Assembly: GCA_900763175.1 (NCBI GenBank)
Contig: CAAFJI010000012.1
Location: forward strand, 1-5,647
Reading direction: 5' to 3'
Length of the DNA: 5,647 bases
Source: Lachnospiraceae bacterium
GTDB taxonomy: Bacteria > Bacillota > Clostridia > Lachnospirales > Lachnospiraceae
Shown here: positions 1-5,626 of the stretch, in pieces
Layout of the letters: every line of letters begins with the position of its first letter
Numbering within the stretch: the first letter of the stretch is position 1
Notes under the pieces: generated by a model
Databases searched by the model: none
What the model was told of the DNA's origin: nothing
Seen by the model: the letters and a program-made list of their open reading frames with translations, nothing else
Position numbers and translations under genes: made by a program

Positions 1-729
1 ATGGTGCTGACAAAGGCGGGAGAAGAGTTTATTCCTTATGTAGAAGAAGTTTTATCTGCACTGGATAAGATGAAAAATTTTCAGTCCGACTTGGCAGAGT
101 GTAAAGGAACGCTTCGACTGGGAGCACCGGAATCGCTTTTATGCTTTCGCTTTCCGCAGATTTTGAAGGTTTTCCATCAGCGAGCTCCTAGAGTTCATCT
201 GTACTTACGCTCTATGAATAGTCGAAATGTGCAGGAGGCATTAAAAGATGACCAGATCGATATAGGGGCCTTCTACTTGAATGAACAGGATGTGGATGAC
301 AGCCTCGTGTGGGAGAAGGGAGGGACCTATCCACTGGTTCTCTTTGGTTCACCTCGGATAAAACGAACGTATAGTGATTTTATTACACCTCATCAAGATT
401 TTCCCCTGTTATCTGCCATTGTACAGCCAATGCCGGGTTCTCTGGGACGAAAATTTAATGCTTATTTGGAGGAGAAAGATATTCATTTAGGAAATATGAT
501 TGAAATCCGCAGTACCCAAACGATTATCAATTTGGCAAAGAATGATGTGGGGATTTGTTATTTGCCTAGATTTGTGGTGGAGAAGGAGCTTCAAACAGGG
601 GAACTGGTGGTACTGGAAACGGATATGAAGGCAGCTCCCATTTCTTCTGCTTATGGGTATCGGAAAAATAAATGGATCAGCCCAGCGATCAAATTGTTTC
701 TGGATATATTGAAGGGACATTGTCTTTGA
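1..729 (+). CDS. LysR-type transcriptional regulator, 5'-truncated by window edge
   Basis: This is the C-terminal 242 residues of a LysR-family regulator, a cytoplasmic DNA-binding protein that senses a small molecule. The visible part opens at the VLTKAGEEF segment (residues 2-10). In this family that segment starts the linker helix just after the winged helix-turn-helix, so about 55 residues including the DNA-binding domain lie upstream. The ATG at position 1 is probably an internal Met. The effector-binding domain starts at GTLRLGAPESL (36-46), then LKDDQIDIGAF (81-91), and NDVGICYLP (181-189) followed by ELQTGELVVL (196-205), all typical of the substrate-binding fold. It ends 192 bp before the oxidoreductase operon on the same strand. 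The gap contains LysR-like T-N11-A boxes, so it is a plausible regulator of that operon (inference). The effector cannot be deduced. The family call is firm. Confidence 0.9.
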   Translation: MVLTKAGEEFIPYVEEVLSALDKMKNFQSDLAECKGTLRLGAPESLLCFRFPQILKVFHQRAPRVHLYLRSMNSRNVQEALKDDQIDIGAFYLNEQDVDDSLVWEKGGTYPLVLFGSPRIKRTYSDFITPHQDFPLLSAIVQPMPGSLGRKFNAYLEEKDIHLGNMIEIRSTQTIINLAKNDVGICYLPRFVVEKELQTGELVVLETDMKAAPISSAYGYRKNKWISPAIKLFLDILKGHCL

Positions 730-753
730 TCGGATGTAAGATGGCTCCGATTA
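727..753 (+). terminator. Weak stem-loop at the LysR stop codon
   Basis: The arms ATCGGA (729-734) and TCCGAT (746-751) are perfectly complementary. The pairing extends outward by one G-T and one T-A pair, around an 11-nt loop, and the 5' arm overlaps the TGA stop. No T-tract follows, so it is not a convincing intrinsic terminator. It could slow readthrough from the regulator gene into the operon, or be incidental. Confidence 0.25.
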
Positions 754-773
754 CAATGACGCAAGATGAGTCT

Positions 774-814
774 ACAATCATTGTTCAATTATTTTGAATC
801 AATTCTTTTGATTC
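774..814. promoter_or_regulatory. Cluster of abutting dyads with two LysR-like T-N11-A boxes
   Basis: Three dyads abut within 41 bp. ACAAT-C-ATTGT spans 774-784. TTCAA-N5-TTGAA spans 784-798. GAATCAA-N5-TTGATTC spans 796-814, with perfect 7-bp arms. The last two contain TCAATTATTTTGA (785-797) and TCAATTCTTTTGA (799-811), which differ at one base, repeat at a 14-bp period, and each fit the T-N11-A pattern expected for LysR-type regulators. A shortened relative, TCAATTTGA, follows at 816-824. The array lies directly upstream of the predicted promoter -35 box, where an activator of this family would bind. That the adjacent LysR protein is the ligand of these sites is an inference. Confidence 0.55.
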
Positions 815-820
815 TTCAAT

Positions 821-849
821 TTGATAGAATGAAAGATTTTCATTAAAAT
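821..849 (+). promoter_or_regulatory. Predicted sigma-A-like promoter of the operon
   Basis: A -35 element TTGATA (821-826) and a -10 element TAAAAT (844-849) are separated by exactly 17 bp. Each matches the TTGACA/TATAAT consensus at five of six positions. Transcription would start near 856, giving a leader of about 65 nt before the TTG start of the first gene. No comparably good promoter was seen in the 67-bp gap after that gene, so the four genes are probably expressed together from here. Confidence 0.6.
828..844. promoter_or_regulatory. Perfect 7-3-7 dyad inside the promoter spacer (candidate repressor operator)
   Basis: AATGAAA (828-834) and TTTCATT (838-844) are exact inverted repeats separated by GAT. 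The dyad fills the spacer between the predicted -35 and -10 boxes, so a bound dimer would block RNA polymerase. It differs in sequence from the TCAA/TTGA boxes upstream, which suggests a second regulator. A metal-responsive repressor of the Fur or DtxR type would suit a metal-chelate importer, but the sequence is not a clear match to the classical Fur box. The repressor is therefore unknown. Confidence 0.45.
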
Positions 850-860
850 AGTATAAGTGG

Positions 861-879
861 TATGTGGGTGATATGTGGG
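861..879 (+). repeat. Tandem TATGTGGG octamers in the 5' leader
   Basis: TATGTGGG occurs at 861-868 and again at 872-879, a period of 11 bp or about one helical turn. It lies between the predicted transcription start and the ribosome binding site. It could be a small protein- or RNA-binding site, or chance. No riboswitch-like fold was recognised in this short leader. Confidence 0.35.
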
Positions 880-907
880 ATAATTAAAGCAGAAAAATAA
901 AATGAAC

Positions 908-913
908 GGAGAG
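908..913 (+). promoter_or_regulatory. Ribosome binding site that selects the TTG start at 922
   Basis: GGAGAG lies 8 nt before TTG 922. An in-frame stop TAA at 898-900 rules out a longer N-terminus. The next in-frame ATG, at 967, has no comparable purine-rich site upstream. This makes TTG 922 the best start. Confidence 0.7.
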
Positions 914-921
914 AAGTTACT

Positions 922-2463
922 TTGAAGACGATTCAAGCTGAAAAACGCTCTAAAGCAGAAATTGCCATGACGAGATTTTGGAAGCGTAAAGATGTCATGG
1001 TGGTAGCGGCAGGTTCCATTCCCTGTATTCGGGAGTTATATATCTTAGCGAAAGAAATGGGGACTTTGCATCAATTTCGTTATGTCAGTTTGACAAATTC
1101 GGATTATATTCTGGGGAATGCTGAAGATATTATCCGAGAAGCCTTAAGAAAGGCCGCTCTTGTGCCTGGTGTTCAGGTGGTAGTTTTTTACTTGTCCTGC
1201 CTGGATATTTTAGTACGACTGGATTTCCATGATTTGGAAGAGAACTTATATAAGGAAACGGGGGTGCTTGTAAAATGCTTTTACCGGGGACCTTTGGGGA
1301 AAGAAGAAAAAGAACGCCTGGATGCGGATACCTTTTTGCGTACTTTTCCTAAAGAAGCCGGTACAATCGTTCAATTATCAGACCAACTACCGCCACCATT
1401 ATCTGATGGAGCCGGAATTTCTGATTGGATGCGGCGTCATCAATGGGCGAATGTACTGGTTACACCAGCAGGGTGTCGCAGCTGCATGAGTGATTGTGAT
1501 ATGACAGAAGACCAGAAGCACGTGTACTACCCGACTGTAGTGACCCGTGATTTCGTCTTTGGCATGGAAGATACGACGAAAAAACAGACAGATGCTTTGC
1601 TCAAACAAACAAAGCTTTCCGGAGTTTCCCTCATTGGCACGGCCGTACCATCATTTATAGGCATGGATGGCGAGAGTGTGGCAGAAAGTCTTTGCGAGAA
1701 AGACTACCAGGCGGTGTATTGGGAAGCGGATGGATTTCATGACGCTCTCTATGGGGTCAGTCAGGCGGAATTGCAGCAGGTCAGATGTAAGGCGAATTGG
1801 CTTTTAAAAGAGAAGAAGAAAGTGGTGCAGATTTTGGGGTACAGTCCGCTTTTAGCGGGTCCTATGACAGACCTCGAAGAGGGACTTTCTTTCTTGCGCC
1901 AACTTGGATATGAAGTAATTTTTGACGGACAACAGGCGGCAAGAAACGTTCCTGTCCTGAATTGGGTCGTATCTACCGCTGGGATTGCTGCCGCAAGGTG
2001 GATGCAGGAAAGGTTACAAACCCCCAGTATCATATCTCGCCCATTGGGAGATCATGCCTGGTCCACATGGAAGAAGCAGGTGCAGCAACTTTTGCGGGAC
2101 GGAAAAGGTGAACGGAAATTACAGATTCATCGGATGGACATTCCCAAAAAGTATGAGGAGCATATCCTTTTTATAGGAGAACCGGTGCAGATTATGGGAG
2201 TGGCTCATGCACTTTGGCACAAAGGCTATGCCCAGATTCGATTGTCTTCCATAGCTTGGTCGAAAGAATCGGAAAAGCTCATCCGAAGTGCTCCTGGCGG
2301 AGATACTTTCCATATTTTGCGAAATATGTCTGATTTAGTAAAAGAACGAGATTGGGCAGATGTTGTCTATTGTGATCCGTGGCTCTTTCCTTTCTTTGAC
2401 GGAAAGAAAACTGTCTCTATGCCTTGGGGGTTGATTTCAGGAAGGACAGGGCTTAGTCGTTAG
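922..2463 (+). CDS. Nitrogenase component 1-like oxidoreductase with duplicated N-terminal domain
   Basis: This 513-residue cytoplasmic protein belongs to the NifD/NifK superfamily (Oxidored_nitro), which includes N2, protochlorophyllide and Ni-sirohydrochlorin reductases. Residues 176-273 match the cluster-binding domain: PAGCRSC (182-188), RDFVFG (209-214), then a stretch like the NifD 'CP-LIGDDIEAVA' motif but reading TAVPSFIGMDGESVA (240-254), with Ala241 at the usual Cys. Residues 300-380 resemble the second domain (VVQILGYSP; LNWVVSTAG, 346-354). Residues 413-508 resemble the third (LFIGEPVQ; PWGLISGR at the C-terminus). Residues 24-122 look like an extra copy of the first domain (C35; SDYILG; C93). 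Candidate Fe-S ligands are C35, C93, C185, C188 and C192. No Cys occurs before C35, so the most N-terminal NifD/K-type ligand is absent. No NifH-like partner or second subunit lies in the window, so nitrogen fixation is unlikely. It leads a metal-chelate importer operon. The superfamily call is firm; substrate and reaction are unknown. Confidence 0.85.
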   Translation: MKTIQAEKRSKAEIAMTRFWKRKDVMVVAAGSIPCIRELYILAKEMGTLHQFRYVSLTNSDYILGNAEDIIREALRKAALVPGVQVVVFYLSCLDILVRLDFHDLEENLYKETGVLVKCFYRGPLGKEEKERLDADTFLRTFPKEAGTIVQLSDQLPPPLSDGAGISDWMRRHQWANVLVTPAGCRSCMSDCDMTEDQKHVYYPTVVTRDFVFGMEDTTKKQTDALLKQTKLSGVSLIGTAVPSFIGMDGESVAESLCEKDYQAVYWEADGFHDALYGVSQAELQQVRCKANWLLKEKKKVVQILGYSPLLAGPMTDLEEGLSFLRQLGYEVIFDGQQAARNVPVLNWVVSTAGIAAARWMQERLQTPSIISRPLGDHAWSTWKKQVQQLLRDGKGERKLQIHRMDIPKKYEEHILFIGEPVQIMGVAHALWHKGYAQIRLSSIAWSKESEKLIRSAPGGDTFHILRNMSDLVKERDWADVVYCDPWLFPFFDGKKTVSMPWGLISGRTGLSR

Positions 2464-2530
2464 TGACTTTCAAATGAAGGGTTTTCTGAGTTGTTGGCTT
2501 GTTTTCTATATGAGTTAGAGGAGAATATCG

Positions 2531-3631
2531 ATGAAATACATACAGAAAGCTATACTTTTTACAGCGTTAGCAGGTGCGATTGCAGTTTTTGGAGGGTGTG
2601 GAAGTACGGAGAATCAGCAGCCTGCGGCACCGGCAAAGACGGTCACCATTACGGATATTACAGGGAGACAGGTGGAAATGCCAGCGGTGAAGGAAATGGC
2701 TGTTGTACCACTTCCATGGGCTTCTGTGGTATATGCCTTGGATGGTAATGCTGATCGATTGGGTGCCATTCATCCAGGGGCTATGTCAGCTTATAAAGGA
2801 CACTTCTTGGAAAAAATGGACAGTCACTTTGGTCAACTGGATGCCAAAATGATTGGACAGGATTTTTCTATCCATGCGGAAAGTTTAGCGAATGCAGGCA
2901 TCGACAGCGCTGTGCTTTGGAATTATCAAGAAAAAGATGCCGATAAGCTGAAACAAATCGGGATTCCTACTGTCATGATCAATAATGATAGTGTAGATAC
3001 CCTGAAAAAAAGCTTCCTCATTGTTGGGCAGATGCTTGGAAAGGAGGATCGGGCAAAACAGCTCAATGCGTACTATGATCATGCGTATAGTGAAATCACA
3101 GCTCACAAGGCAGAGGTAGAAAAAGCAGATAAACCAACGATTCTGTTTTTGAAAAACAGCAAGCTGCGTCTCCAAGGCAATAATAATTTTATTCACGAAG
3201 CCATTCAAATTGGCGGTGGTGCCAATCCATTTGAGCAGGAAGCAAACTCAGACAGCAACAAAGATATTTCAATGGAAGACGTGTATCGCATCAATCCGGA
3301 TATTATTCTTCTGAGTAATTTTGATACCTTTATTCCGGACGATTTATATGAAAATAGAATTCCTGGACAGGATTGGAGTACCGTGAAGGCAGTTCAGAAT
3401 CACCACGTATATAAAGTACCGATGGGTATATACCGCTGGGATGCACCGGGGGTAGAGACACCGCTCATGATGAAATGGTTGGCCACCCTCTTACAACCTG
3501 AAATTTTCAAAGATATTGATGTGAGAAGAGATACCAAGGCGTTTTATAAAGATTTCATGCATTATGAATTGTCTGATGAAGATCTGGCTATGATTTTTGC
3601 GGATAAAGAGAATCAAAATAGCCGTTGGTGA
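2531..3631 (+). CDS. Lipoprotein substrate-binding protein of a metal-chelate/corrinoid-type ABC importer
   Basis: This 366-residue extracytoplasmic binding protein captures the substrate for the permease and ATPase encoded next. It begins with a lipoprotein signal peptide: Lys2 and Lys6, a hydrophobic stretch at 8-20, and lipobox FGGC with Cys23 as the lipidation site. A Gln/Pro/Ala-rich linker follows. The mature part has the PF01497 (FecB/BtuF-like) two-lobe pattern, starting with VTITDITGRQVEMP (38-51). HAESLANAGIDSAV (115-128) and SMEDVYRINPDIILL (247-261) hold the two Glu residues (E117, E249) that in BtuF-type proteins dock onto permease arginines. The C-terminal segment around YRWDAPGVETPL (301-312) resembles a subgroup of chelate-binding proteins. 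Candidate ligands are ferric, nickel or cobalt chelates, heme/corrinoids, or oxyanions such as molybdate. The start has AGAGGAG at 2517-2523, 7 nt upstream. It follows the oxidoreductase after 67 bp and ends 25 bp before the permease. Confidence 0.88.
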   Translation: MKYIQKAILFTALAGAIAVFGGCGSTENQQPAAPAKTVTITDITGRQVEMPAVKEMAVVPLPWASVVYALDGNADRLGAIHPGAMSAYKGHFLEKMDSHFGQLDAKMIGQDFSIHAESLANAGIDSAVLWNYQEKDADKLKQIGIPTVMINNDSVDTLKKSFLIVGQMLGKEDRAKQLNAYYDHAYSEITAHKAEVEKADKPTILFLKNSKLRLQGNNNFIHEAIQIGGGANPFEQEANSDSNKDISMEDVYRINPDIILLSNFDTFIPDDLYENRIPGQDWSTVKAVQNHHVYKVPMGIYRWDAPGVETPLMMKWLATLLQPEIFKDIDVRRDTKAFYKDFMHYELSDEDLAMIFADKENQNSRW

Positions 3632-3644
3632 ATGATATGTGTTT

Positions 3645-3651
3645 GAAGGAG
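3645..3651 (+). promoter_or_regulatory. Ribosome binding site that selects the GTG start at 3657
   Basis: GAAGGAG sits 5 nt before GTG 3657. A longer reading from GTG 3639 would place this site inside the coding region and has no good site of its own upstream. The shorter permease start is preferred. Confidence 0.65.
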
Positions 3652-3656
3652 CTTTT

Positions 3657-4679
3657 GTGAATACTATCACGGAGAAGAAATTTCATTTTCTCATGATGCT
3701 GCTGATTTTTGCTTTACTGATGATGGTGGTATGCAGTATCAGTCTAGGGAGATATTATATTTCACCTGTTCATGTGGTGAAAATTATCCTGGCTCCTCTG
3801 TATCCCATGGTACAGGATTGGTCGAATCAAGCCAGCAGCGTTATTTATACACTTCGTCTCCCCCGGGCTTTAGCTGCTATGATGATTGGAGCCGCTTTGT
3901 CTTTATCCGGGGCATCTTACCAGAGCGTATTTAAAAATCCTCTAGTGGCACCAGATATGCTGGGAGTGTCATCCGGTGCTTGTGTAGGAGCTTCCTTGTG
4001 CATTCTTCTTGGATTCTCTCAGGTAGGAGTCCAGGGAGGGGCTTTTGTCGGTGGTCTTCTGGCTGTTTTCCTGGCGGTGTCGATTCCACGCATCATAGGG
4101 AAAAATTCCATTGTTATGCTGGTGCTTTCCGGCATTATTGTGAGTGGTCTCACGGGTTCTCTTTTGGGAATTATAAAGTACCTGGCAGATAGCGATACCC
4201 AATTGCCTGCTATTACATATTGGCAGCTGGGGTCACTTGTTTCTGTGGTTTGGACGAATTTGCTATCTAGCGGAGTGCCTATCTTACTTTGCATGATTTT
4301 CATGATGCTCATTCGCTGGCGGATGAATATTCTGACACTATCCGAAGAAGAAAATCATATGTTAGGGAAACACAACGGATTCCTCAGGTATGCAGTGATT
4401 CTTTGTGCCACCATTCTGACAGCCTGTTCCGTTTGTATCAGCGGGACCATTGGCTGGGTAGGATTGGTCATTCCTCACTTTTCTCGCATGATGGTAGGAC
4501 CGGATAATCGCAAGTTATTACCCATTGCCATGGTACTTGGCGCCTTATTTCTTCTTTTTATTGATACTTTATCCAGAGCAGCACTGGAAGCAGAAATTCC
4601 GCTCAGTATTTTGACCGGTCTGGTGGGTGCGCCTTTCTATTTCTATTTATTGGTACGGCAGAGGATGAAGTTATCATGA
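3657..4679 (+). CDS. FecCD-family ABC importer permease
   Basis: This 340-residue polytopic inner-membrane protein forms the translocation channel of a type II importer, probably as a homodimer because only one permease gene is present. It is almost entirely hydrophobic, consistent with the roughly ten helices of BtuC/FhuB-type permeases. Family hallmarks are visible (numbered from GTG 3657): LRLPRALAAMMIGAALSLSG (66-85), YQSVFKNPLVAPDMLGVSSG (88-107), the cytoplasmic coupling region GTIGWVGLVIPHFSRMMVG (263-281) and DTLSRA plus IPLSILTGLVGAPFY near the end. Length is normal for the family. The start at GTG 3657 is chosen for its GAAGGAG site; a start at GTG 3639 would add six residues. It overlaps the ATPase gene by 4 bp (ATGA), implying translational coupling. 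Family assignment is firm; substrate specificity is not readable from the permease. Confidence 0.93.
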   Translation: MNTITEKKFHFLMMLLIFALLMMVVCSISLGRYYISPVHVVKIILAPLYPMVQDWSNQASSVIYTLRLPRALAAMMIGAALSLSGASYQSVFKNPLVAPDMLGVSSGACVGASLCILLGFSQVGVQGGAFVGGLLAVFLAVSIPRIIGKNSIVMLVLSGIIVSGLTGSLLGIIKYLADSDTQLPAITYWQLGSLVSVVWTNLLSSGVPILLCMIFMMLIRWRMNILTLSEEENHMLGKHNGFLRYAVILCATILTACSVCISGTIGWVGLVIPHFSRMMVGPDNRKLLPIAMVLGALFLLFIDTLSRAALEAEIPLSILTGLVGAPFYFYLLVRQRMKLS

Positions 4680-5458
4680 AACTGGAAGTGAAGAATTTGT
4701 CCTTTGGGTATCAGAAAGGACAGCATTTATGGGAAAACGTTTCTTTTACGGTAAAGAAAGGAGAAATATTTTCCATTCTAGGGGCCAATGGAGCGGGCAA
4801 GTCCACTTTGCTTCGGAGCATCATTGGTTTCCTGCGTCCTGAGACAGGCAGTGTGTTCTTTGAAGATGAAGAAGGGCATCGATATGATGCCTTCGAGGCA
4901 GGGAGTGATTTTACCAGCCATATCGGTTATGTACCCCAGATGCAGGATAATGCCTACTCTTTCGCTCTAAAAGATTATGTGCTTTTGGGGTGTGCCCCTC
5001 ATTTGGGCTTATTCCAATCTCCTTCTAAAGAATATGAAGACAGAGCAGACACTATTATGGCAGAGATGGGGATTTATGAGAGAAGGGATCAACCTTTCAA
5101 TACGCTCTCCGGCGGGCAGCAACGGCAGGCAGTCATTGCGCGTGCCATTCTGCAGCAGCCAGATATGATCGTCATGGATGAACCTACGAATCATCTCGAC
5201 TATGGGAATCAATACCGGGGCATACAAATGATAGAAAAATTAGCAGAAAGAGGCATAGCGGTGATTCTCACCACCCATATGCCTGACCATGCCCTGTATC
5301 TGGGAGATCATACGGGACTTCTCATTCATCATCAGCTTCTTTGTGGTAAGACAAAAGAGGTGATCAATGAAATGCGTCTCTCTGACATGTATAAGATCCC
5401 TGTAAAAATGGTTTATGTCAAAGAAGCCAAACGGGTGATTTGTTTCCCCGCTATTTAA
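4676..5458 (+). CDS. ABC importer ATPase, FecE/BtuD/FhuC type
   Basis: This 260-residue cytoplasmic ATPase powers the importer. All nucleotide-binding motifs are intact: Walker A GANGAGKST (36-44), Q-loop Gln88 in YVPQ, signature LSGGQ (144-148), Walker B MIVMDE (164-169), D-loop NHLD (172-175) and H-loop His201. The spacing and the C-terminal tail after MYKIPVKMVYV (239-248) are typical of ATPases paired with FecCD permeases. A stretch at 62-80 (DEEGHRYDAFEAG and following), between Walker A and the Q-loop, looks somewhat longer than in the shortest relatives. The ATG overlaps the permease stop by 4 bp, with AGAGGA at 4660-4665. The stop codon lies inside a predicted terminator hairpin, so this is probably the last gene of the operon. 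Confidence 0.95.
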   Translation: MKLEVKNLSFGYQKGQHLWENVSFTVKKGEIFSILGANGAGKSTLLRSIIGFLRPETGSVFFEDEEGHRYDAFEAGSDFTSHIGYVPQMQDNAYSFALKDYVLLGCAPHLGLFQSPSKEYEDRADTIMAEMGIYERRDQPFNTLSGGQQRQAVIARAILQQPDMIVMDEPTNHLDYGNQYRGIQMIEKLAERGIAVILTTHMPDHALYLGDHTGLLIHHQLLCGKTKEVINEMRLSDMYKIPVKMVYVKEAKRVICFPAI

Positions 5459-5467
5459 TAGCAGGGG
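5446..5467 (+). terminator. Hairpin overlapping the ATPase stop codon, possible operon terminator
   Basis: CCCCGCTAT (5446-5454) pairs with ATAGCAGGGG (5458-5467), giving nine pairs with a single bulged A (5463) and a 3-nt loop. The stop TAA (5456-5458) lies in the loop and the start of the 3' arm. Only a short T-run (ATTTG) follows, so the intrinsic terminator is weak or needs help. Its position at the end of the operon supports the role. Confidence 0.5.
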
Positions 5468-5506
5468 ATTTGAAATAACGATCATCTCATTTTCGCGTTC
5501 CATCTG

Positions 5507-5626
5507 CCGCGGGGGACTTGCAGCTCTCATAGGAGTGACCGGGAAACCTTATCCCAGCTGTCTTTCATGCCATAGTCACCCTATCCGCCCCTGCGGGGCA
5601 CCTTCCCCTAGAGGGGAAGGCTGCGA
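5507..5626. repeat. GC-rich palindromic intergenic repeat (REP/MITE-like candidate)
   Basis: The non-coding tail carries several nested inverted repeats. There is a CCGCGG palindrome at 5507-5512. ATAGGAGTGAC (5529-5539) can pair with GTCACCCTAT (5575-5584) with one bulge, enclosing a small GGGA/TCCC hairpin (5541-5555). GCCCC-TGC-GGGGC lies at 5587-5599. A near-perfect palindrome, CCTTCCCC-TAGA-GGGGAAGG, lies at 5601-5620. TTGCAGC (5518-5524) and GCTGCGA (5620-5626) could be imperfect ends. No T-tract follows the hairpins on either strand, so they are not ordinary terminators. The pattern resembles dispersed repeats that I recall from Negativicutes and related gut Firmicutes (memory only). 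The boundaries are uncertain. No gene is seen in 5459-5647. Confidence 0.5.

Noticed and set aside
902..925. A seven-codon ATG reading frame whose TGA overlaps the TTG start at 922 (possible leader peptide)
   Set aside because: It has no purine-rich site upstream, and it contains the ribosome binding site of the main gene. It is probably accidental.
967..969. ATG at 967 as the start of the oxidoreductase
   Set aside because: There is no ribosome binding site in front of it, whereas TTG 922 has GGAGAG at 8 nt.
922..2463. A true nitrogen-fixing NifD or NifK
   Set aside because: There are no NifH, partner subunit or cofactor assembly genes in the window. The cysteine pattern and domain order also differ from the catalytic subunits.
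2491..2748. An 85-codon + strand frame overlapping the start of the binding-protein gene
   Set aside because: It lies in another frame across the clear lipoprotein signal peptide of the gene at 2531 and has no recognisable domain. It is a shadow.
2885..3208. A 107-codon frame on the - strand inside the binding-protein gene
   Set aside because: It is antisense to a well-supported gene, has no family resemblance and no sensible start context.
5240..5530. A 96-codon - strand frame over the ATPase 3' end and downstream gap
   Set aside because: Most of it is antisense to the conserved C-terminus of the ATPase and it runs through the terminator hairpin. There is no domain signal.
5587..5620. Back-to-back GC-rich hairpins as intrinsic terminators
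   Set aside because: Neither strand has a T-tract after the stems, so a repeat or structured element is the better description.
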